From contig LT598461.1 in the NCBI GenBank assembly GCA_900074725.1, forward strand, positions 558,001 through 622,000: a stretch of 64,000 nucleotides of DNA, read 5' to 3'. The stretch is from Lachancea dasiensis. Its lineage: Eukaryota > Ascomycota > Saccharomycetes > Saccharomycetales > Saccharomycetaceae. A model generated the notes under the pieces. It saw only the letters and a program-made list of their open reading frames with translations. It was not told the origin of the DNA and did no database searches. How positions within the stretch are numbered: the first letter of the stretch is position 1; every line of letters starts with the position of its first letter. Both the position numbers and the translations under genes were made by a program. Shown here piece by piece: positions 58,863 through 64,000 of this stretch.

Positions 58863-60122
58863 TTACTTGCCAAAATTTAAGAGAAAGTCTGCGGCCGTTC
58901 CATCGCTTTCACCACCAAACATCAATTTTGCATTGTCTTCGGCCTCAATGAGATCTCCCGACAAAAACTGCTGTAGGTCGTCCTGTATCGTAGTGGACGG
59001 TGTTGAAGATGCATTGTCGCCAGCAAGCGGCAGTGTCCTGTTATCGAGAATCTGTTCTGGTGAAGTACTATTAACAGCTCCCACGTTAAAACTCCCCGAA
59101 TCCGGTACATGTGCGGCGGAAGAAATTCGGTTGCCATCCAGAGCACTGGTCTTACCATGTTGTCGGAATAACTCAAACTCTCTCACCTTTCGCAGAAGTA
59201 ATTGCCGTTTGCGGTCTTGAATTTCCAAGACTTGCTGCAGGTATTCAAGATAGTCCACAGACCTTCCCAATATGACGCTTTTATTTGGTTTCACTTCTTT
59301 TCCCTGGTCGTTATAGTTTAAAAGGCTGGGGGGCACAATTTTGCTCAATTCTTTGATTTTCTGCTTGATGAGCTCCCGCCGTCTTCTTTCTACTGCGTTA
59401 TGGAATTCGCGACGACGCCGAAGTCTTTCCTCGGGGGTTATCTGCGCGCTGGACCCAGTTTGTTCGAGAGAAAGTGGAGATTGATGCTGTGGGACACTGC
59501 CAACCGAGGAATGGCGAGGGTGGAGTTGCTGAGTACGGAGTGATCCTGAAAGTAAATTTCCTTGTCGCAGGCTGTTTGAAGGTGACCGGAAACTTGATGA
59601 CAGGTAGTTAGAGTAAGAAGTGGATTCCACCGAGTCTCGGTGATGTGACTGCTGGGGCTGTAGCTGCTGCATAGATTGGTAGTTGAAAGACGAGGATGTA
59701 GGAGACATAAAGTCCCCTGTGGTTACACTAGAACCTAGAGATGAAACTCGATCCTCCGTAAAACTCGAAAGTTGATCATCGTTCGCGAGGTCCTGTTGAT
59801 GGGGATCCTGTTGAAAAAGCACATTCTCACTCAAAAACTCTAGCTGCTGCGGCTGTCGACCTAAGTGATCATCAATCAAATAACCAGACTCCATAGTCTC
59901 ACGCGAGTTACCTAACGAGTTTCCCGTGGCCCCATCGTTGGCAGTATGGGCTGGAACGTTCAAACCTTGAAAGCCCATTTCTGCATCCAAATTTGTCGCC
60001 CTTTCAAACCCATTATCACCATCCCCTGTGGTGTGTGCCCCCATATCGCCATTAAAGTTCCCCAACCCTGCATGGCCCAACAGCTCATTGATGAATTCTT
60101 CGTCGTCCTGTTTGAAGTCCAT
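58863..60122 (-). CDS. RTG3: Rtg3, bHLH-zip factor of the retrograde (mitochondria-to-nucleus) response
   Basis: Rtg3 (YBL103C) pairs with Rtg1 at R-boxes (GTCAC) to induce CIT2 and other genes when mitochondria fail or glutamine is low. The 419-residue protein (S. cerevisiae 486) has a polar, Gln-rich N-terminal half with serine clusters, the targets of control by phosphorylation in the family. A bHLH domain follows at about 234-300 (RRRREFHNAVERRRRELIKQ, then IVPPSLL and NKSVILGRSVDYLEYL), then a leucine-rich coiled segment. The frame begins upstream at GTG; the ATG at 60122 (MDFKQDDEEF) is used. It is divergent from SFT2 across about 330 bases. Confidence 0.93.
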   Translation of the reverse strand: MDFKQDDEEFINELLGHAGLGNFNGDMGAHTTGDGDNGFERATNLDAEMGFQGLNVPAHTANDGATGNSLGNSRETMESGYLIDDHLGRQPQQLEFLSENVLFQQDPHQQDLANDDQLSSFTEDRVSSLGSSVTTGDFMSPTSSSFNYQSMQQLQPQQSHHRDSVESTSYSNYLSSSFRSPSNSLRQGNLLSGSLRTQQLHPRHSSVGSVPQHQSPLSLEQTGSSAQITPEERLRRRREFHNAVERRRRELIKQKIKELSKIVPPSLLNYNDQGKEVKPNKSVILGRSVDYLEYLQQVLEIQDRKRQLLLRKVREFELFRQHGKTSALDGNRISSAAHVPDSGSFNVGAVNSTSPEQILDNRTLPLAGDNASSTPSTTIQDDLQQFLSGDLIEAEDNAKLMFGGESDGTAADFLLNFGK

Positions 60123-60456
60123 TCTCTTGCTTGAAAAGCAGTTATGCCTACAAATATGTTTCTGAAGCCTTTCAAACACTGAAGCTCAATAGATAGTCGC
60201 TGCTCGCGTCACTGGGCTCATCGAGCGTTGGCCCTTCGTTATTTGGTATTCAGACTAAAAATTGAAATTTGGGATTAATTATAATTTACCTTCAATGAAA
60301 AGACCACTTCATCAAAAGCCACACATTACTTCACATCTCTCAAAATAATACAAACGTCCATTCTTTAGAGCCAACTGCCACACATATTGATTGTTTGAAA
60401 CGCTCTAAAACTGTTCATAGCATTTTTACATAATATCTATTTCTGCTCTTAGGACA
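60123..60456. other. Divergent promoter, RTG3 and SFT2
   Basis: AT-rich promoter region of about 330 bases. No specific element recognised with confidence. Confidence 0.4.
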
Positions 60457-61089
60457 ATGGCAACGCAAGAGGGAACACTCCGCGACTCGCTTAACAGGTG
60501 GAACGAAACCCGCTCACAGCATTCACAAGGTTTCAATGAGAGCGCCAAAACTTTATTTTCATCATGGGCCGAGTCGCTCAACACCAGGGCCCAAGATGTT
60601 TACCAGCGGTTGCCCATGCAACAGCAGGACCTCGTTCAAGATCAGGAGCCTGCCTGGTTTTCGTTGTCGCGGACCGAGCGCCTTCTGCTTTTTGTGTGTT
60701 GCATGCTAGGATCAGCAGGATGCTTTACACTCTGTGTGTTTCTCTTACCAGTGTTGGCCCTGAAACCACGGAAGTTTGGGCTTTTATGGTCGTTGGGATC
60801 GCTGCTGTTTGTGGGAGCTTTCGGTGTTCTACAGGGCCCTAGGGCTTACTTCAAGCATATCACCTCAAGAGAAAGACTTCCTTTCAGCGTATTCTTCTTC
60901 ACCAGTTGCTTTCTGACCATTTATTTTGCTGCTTTCCAAAAATCCACTCTACTGACCATTCCATGTGCGGTTTTGGAACTGATTGCAATTATTTACTACG
61001 CAGTCAGCTATTTCCCCTTCGGCGCGGCAGGTTTGAGGATGATAAGCTCGGTCGGTGTGAACCAAGCAAGGGGCGTGCTCAGAATATAG
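60457..61089 (+). CDS. SFT2: Sft2, Golgi tetraspan protein of endosome-to-Golgi traffic
   Basis: Sft2 (YBL102W) is a small Golgi membrane protein that aids fusion of endosome-derived vesicles, redundantly with Got1. The 210-residue protein (S. cerevisiae 215) has a hydrophilic N-terminal half (about 1-75). Four hydrophobic segments follow at about 83-105, 110-128, 143-162 and 168-187, with conserved FSLSRTERLLLFVCC and the PRAYFKHI loop. It starts at the first good ATG. It is convergent with the arrestin gene, with 84 bases between stops. Confidence 0.95.
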   Translation: MATQEGTLRDSLNRWNETRSQHSQGFNESAKTLFSSWAESLNTRAQDVYQRLPMQQQDLVQDQEPAWFSLSRTERLLLFVCCMLGSAGCFTLCVFLLPVLALKPRKFGLLWSLGSLLFVGAFGVLQGPRAYFKHITSRERLPFSVFFFTSCFLTIYFAAFQKSTLLTIPCAVLELIAIIYYAVSYFPFGAAGLRMISSVGVNQARGVLRI

Positions 61090-61173
61090 ATGCACGAAGT
61101 TCATAATATATGATAACCTAAAAGTATTTGCTTGTGTGACTCCTCTTTATTTCATTTCAACTACAGATATTTT

Positions 61174-64000
61174 TCAACCCTCATATTTGGGTGGCTCTTC
61201 ATCTTCCCCCGGAGTCCCATGCCTCGAGTTCGTACCAGTATGGCGGAATCCAAAACCTTCTCTGAAAATTCCGGGGGCTGTGTCAGCCATTGGAACATGC
61301 ATTAAACCGTCAATGGTACTGAAGCGCCGGGCAGCCGCCGCTGGAACACTCAGTATTGAAGGTTCTGATGAATGATTACGAGTTGCTTGCCTCGAAAGCG
61401 AAAGCTGCTGAATGGAGACTTCATCTGGATCGTATGACCCGCCAAAGGCTGGCGAGTCCATTGGTGACGCAAGAGGTGAAGTACTGGGTGATCCAGGGAC
61501 TGATACAGCCTGCTCGAAGGTTGGGGGGAGTAGGTCAGAAATGCTGGCATGCCGAGTTGCTACGTCGTATGTTGGTAGTTCAATATTCGAGCTGCCACAA
61601 AGATGAGAAACAATGAAGATGGGTGTGTCAATCAATACCTCGTAATGTTTTTCGCTTCCTGGATTTTTCGGATCAGGTTTGCTGATGCGTAGCATCACTT
61701 CTAATTTATGCTTAACGTGTATATTCTTAAAGCTGACGCAGTCCAGATATAATCCACGCTTTGGCTCATTGCAACGGCTATGTGAGTGTACTGGCATGTT
61801 AGAACCTGACCTGAAGCTGGTTTTTAGCTTGAGGGGGTCCATCATACCTGCAGTAGAGCCACGGCGGGAAGCAAAAGGTGTGCTGACTTTACGTCCTGCG
61901 AAAAATCCCATCACGCCCGACGCTGTGCTGTTCCTTCTCGAAACTGGACCACTAGGTGGCCCTGGTGGGGGATGATGTATCGCCGTGAACTCATCAATAC
62001 CATATGGCGGTACACTTTTGGAGGTCCTTCTATCTAGAGCCGTGAACCTGGGGAACACAAGCTTTGATTCCACTGTGAGAGGGTCGACGATGTCCACTAG
62101 AGCATCCTTCTTACTCTCTGATGGACATGAAATAAACGAAAGCAAATTTTCCGATCGACAGTTTTCGATGATATCCTCCCGCATGGCTCTGCTTCCTTTT
62201 TCCTTGGACCTTATCTCCCAAAGCGGCATAATTCTTTCTTGTTTGCGCCTGCAAACAAACTCAGAGTAATACGGATTGTAAGGATCATTAGAAATAGACT
62301 CAGTTTGGTCAAACTCGTACTCTAGATTTTTAGAGACGTATGTGATTTTTTCAATAATGCTCACTTTAATCCTTTTGACAGAAACGTCCTTGCTGATGGG
62401 GGCCAATTTTATCTTTATTGGAATTTCACTCCCTATAGGCACGAATTTCTTCAAAAGAGACACTTCGTAAGATAGTGCATCATTCCACACCCTATTAATG
62501 TAAATTGGCTTATCCGCCGTAGATTCGGAGATTGTAGGAGGTATCCGTACTACTTGTATCGACTGGTCTCCTCTAATCAGCGTTTTTTTTGCGGCACTTG
62601 CTTTTTGGCCAGTACCCCCATGCAATTGATCTCTAACTTTTCTCAGAAGTTTATTTCCAGTAAATAAAGCATGATTTGAGATCTCCAGCTGATGGTCTTC
62701 GGACCCGCGGGAAACAACGGAATTTGCAGACGAGACATCGCTTCTGGAGTCTATTCCAGAAGAACCCTGGGAAATTTTGGCTGCACAGCGAAAGTTGTAG
62801 TTGACTCTACCTGATGGTAGATATATGGTTTCTGGGATATTACTCGAGAAAAATACAGGGAGCAGGAAGACATATTCACCGGGCTGAAAAGTTTGCTCAC
62901 TATTCAAAGAGTCTATAGTAGAAACAAGGTCTGTGTTTGACCTCTTTCGACTCAGATAAGGCTGTTCTGATATATTATTCTTGTTCCTGAAGATGTGCGG
63001 ATTAGGTAAATTTTCTGACCTCTCAATGATTTTGCTTTTGGTCGAAAGGTGGTGTGGGACATAAAGACTAAAATTCTCTTCTGTCAAATCCCAACTTAAT
63101 TCACCCAGGGTATAATATTCCTCATTTGTTTGCTTTTCAGGCGGTACACCATTTTGCCAATAAATCCGAACTCTTGAATATAATTCGGCTCTCAAGGAGG
63201 TGAGAGTGGTGACTCTCTGAAATGAGGCAACCACTGCAATATTAAAAAGGACATTGTTACCATCCGCACCTAAGTATGATTCATCGCGAGACGCAGAGGA
63301 GGCATTTTCGCCATCCGCAGAAGATGACCGAATACTGCTCGACTGGGGAGGTGCTACACCAGAGGGTGTATCATGTTCTTCCAAGTTAGAATCTGAGCCA
63401 TTGAGCAATGCCAAATGAGCTAGATATTCGTCCTCTTGTGCTGACACAGTGGGCAGAAAAACAACCTCAGATGAAGTGGCCATAAACATACTGATGTCGC
63501 TTTTCGTGCTCAAATTTTTTGGTTGCAAAAATCCTCTTTCTGCCAAGTATTCCAGCAAATACCTACGGCCGGTAGGAAGGTTGGTGACACTCTTTGAACC
63601 GTAAGCACTGAACTGGCTCTGGAGGTCCTCCGATTCAGAGTAAATTTCTTCTGACTCATTATCGGCCTCCTCGTACTCATCTTCACTAAAAGGCACCATT
63701 CCATTGTTATCTGAATATGCAACTTCACTGGCATTAGCTCCATTACCGTGGGTTGCGTAGTGAACTTGCGGATTTCCTGAGCTTGGCATCTTTTCTTGAG
63801 CGCTGTAAACAGGTGGCGCAAGCCCTTGGATTGGATCGGTAGAAGAATTGCCAGATTGAGAGCCTGGCCGAGAGGAGTGTGTATGACTTGGGACAGTCTT
63901 CATTATATTACTCAGAGCATGTTTGATAGATGACGACCGTCTTCGGCCCGTTGGGTTGACAATATTCGAGGCGTCCGTTTTGTAATCACTCGCCGTTGAA
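61174..64000 (-). CDS. ECM21: Arrestin-related Rsp5 adaptor, Ecm21/Csr2 (Art2/Art8), partial at the window edge
   Basis: Ecm21 (Art2) and Csr2 (Art8) are alpha-arrestins that recruit the Rsp5 ubiquitin ligase to plasma-membrane transporters. The visible frame has the arrestin N and C lobes in its middle and C-terminal parts. Two PPxY motifs are expected to bind Rsp5 WW domains: PPVY (30 residues after the ATG at 63903) and PPKY two residues from the C-terminus. An LPTY is also present. The frame does not begin at 63903: it stays open to the edge, and the last upstream codons encode GRRRSSSIKHALSNIM, matching the RRRSS-IRHALS stretch in the N-terminus of S. cerevisiae Ecm21. The gene is thus 5'-truncated by the window. 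S. cerevisiae proteins are about 1120 residues, so roughly 180 are missing. Confidence 0.92.
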   Translation of the reverse strand, partial: STASDYKTDASNIVNPTGRRRSSSIKHALSNIMKTVPSHTHSSRPGSQSGNSSTDPIQGLAPPVYSAQEKMPSSGNPQVHYATHGNGANASEVAYSDNNGMVPFSEDEYEEADNESEEIYSESEDLQSQFSAYGSKSVTNLPTGRRYLLEYLAERGFLQPKNLSTKSDISMFMATSSEVVFLPTVSAQEDEYLAHLALLNGSDSNLEEHDTPSGVAPPQSSSIRSSSADGENASSASRDESYLGADGNNVLFNIAVVASFQRVTTLTSLRAELYSRVRIYWQNGVPPEKQTNEEYYTLGELSWDLTEENFSLYVPHHLSTKSKIIERSENLPNPHIFRNKNNISEQPYLSRKRSNTDLVSTIDSLNSEQTFQPGEYVFLLPVFFSSNIPETIYLPSGRVNYNFRCAAKISQGSSGIDSRSDVSSANSVVSRGSEDHQLEISNHALFTGNKLLRKVRDQLHGGTGQKASAAKKTLIRGDQSIQVVRIPPTISESTADKPIYINRVWNDALSYEVSLLKKFVPIGSEIPIKIKLAPISKDVSVKRIKVSIIEKITYVSKNLEYEFDQTESISNDPYNPYYSEFVCRRKQERIMPLWEIRSKEKGSRAMREDIIENCRSENLLSFISCPSESKKDALVDIVDPLTVESKLVFPRFTALDRRTSKSVPPYGIDEFTAIHHPPPGPPSGPVSRRNSTASGVMGFFAGRKVSTPFASRRGSTAGMMDPLKLKTSFRSGSNMPVHSHSRCNEPKRGLYLDCVSFKNIHVKHKLEVMLRISKPDPKNPGSEKHYEVLIDTPIFIVSHLCGSSNIELPTYDVATRHASISDLLPPTFEQAVSVPGSPSTSPLASPMDSPAFGGSYDPDEVSIQQLSLSRQATRNHSSEPSILSVPAAAARRFSTIDGLMHVPMADTAPGIFREGFGFRHTGTNSRHGTPGEDEEPPKYEG

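Overview
This is a budding-yeast nuclear chromosome segment: compact, almost intron-free genes on both strands, Saccharomycetaceae protein families throughout, and one short intron with a CACTAAC branch site. Gene order points to a lineage that diverged before the whole-genome duplication (WGD). As I recall the S. cerevisiae map, the left 36 kb interleaves genes now on chromosome II (SLM4, PFF1, RDH54, YBR071W, ALG14, TRM7, YBR062C, ECM2) with genes now on chromosome IV (CDC34, DBF4, HEM12, VMS1, TPI1, DET1, KRS1, RSM10). The right 26 kb interleaves YBL101-107 genes (MIX23, PKC1, SEA4, RTG3, SFT2) with YPR030-034 genes (NTO1, HTS1, ARP7) plus a few YJR genes (EAF6, AIM24, BNA2), and holds one gene where S. 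cerevisiae has SRO7/SRO77 and one where it has ECM21/CSR2. A Lachancea-like genome fits best by gene order and base composition, but genus is inference. A 20-N gap shows this is a draft assembly.

Layout. 0.7-5 kb: CDC34 (E2 of SCF), SLM4 (EGO complex), DBF4 (Cdc7 kinase activator). 5.4-14.2 kb: a block I cannot place by synteny, holding a two-finger C2H2 protein, a secreted GH81 endo-glucanase of the DSE4/ENG1 type with Ace2/Swi5-type promoter motifs, and a divergent TPR protein. 14.4-29.2 kb: PFF1, HEM12, VMS1, RDH54, a YBR071W-like gene, ALG14, TPI1, DET1. 30-36 kb: KRS1, TRM7, RSM10, an intron-containing RING gene (YBR062C homologue) and ECM2. 36.9-45.6 kb: a DsbA/thioredoxin-like protein, ARP7, EAF6, AIM24, HTS1, BNA2, MIX23. 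45.8-64 kb: SRO7/77, PKC1, SEA4, NTO1, RTG3, SFT2 and an ECM21/CSR2-type arrestin that runs off the right edge.

Nearly all genes are core housekeeping functions (ubiquitin, replication licensing, TORC1 signalling, haem, glycolysis, N-glycosylation, tRNA charging and modification, chromatin, vesicle traffic, cell-wall integrity) and do not form a single pathway. Several divergent promoters carry legible cell-cycle or amino-acid-control motifs. I saw no tRNA, rRNA, intact transposon, centromere or CRISPR. I found no clearly new biological system. The most useful observations are the intron and its unusual 5' splice site, the probable artefactual gap, the cell-separation locus at 6-11 kb with its local duplications, the palindromic E-box pair at the DET1 stop, and two proteins (Cyc8-like TPR, DsbA-like) without an obvious S. 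cerevisiae counterpart at this place.
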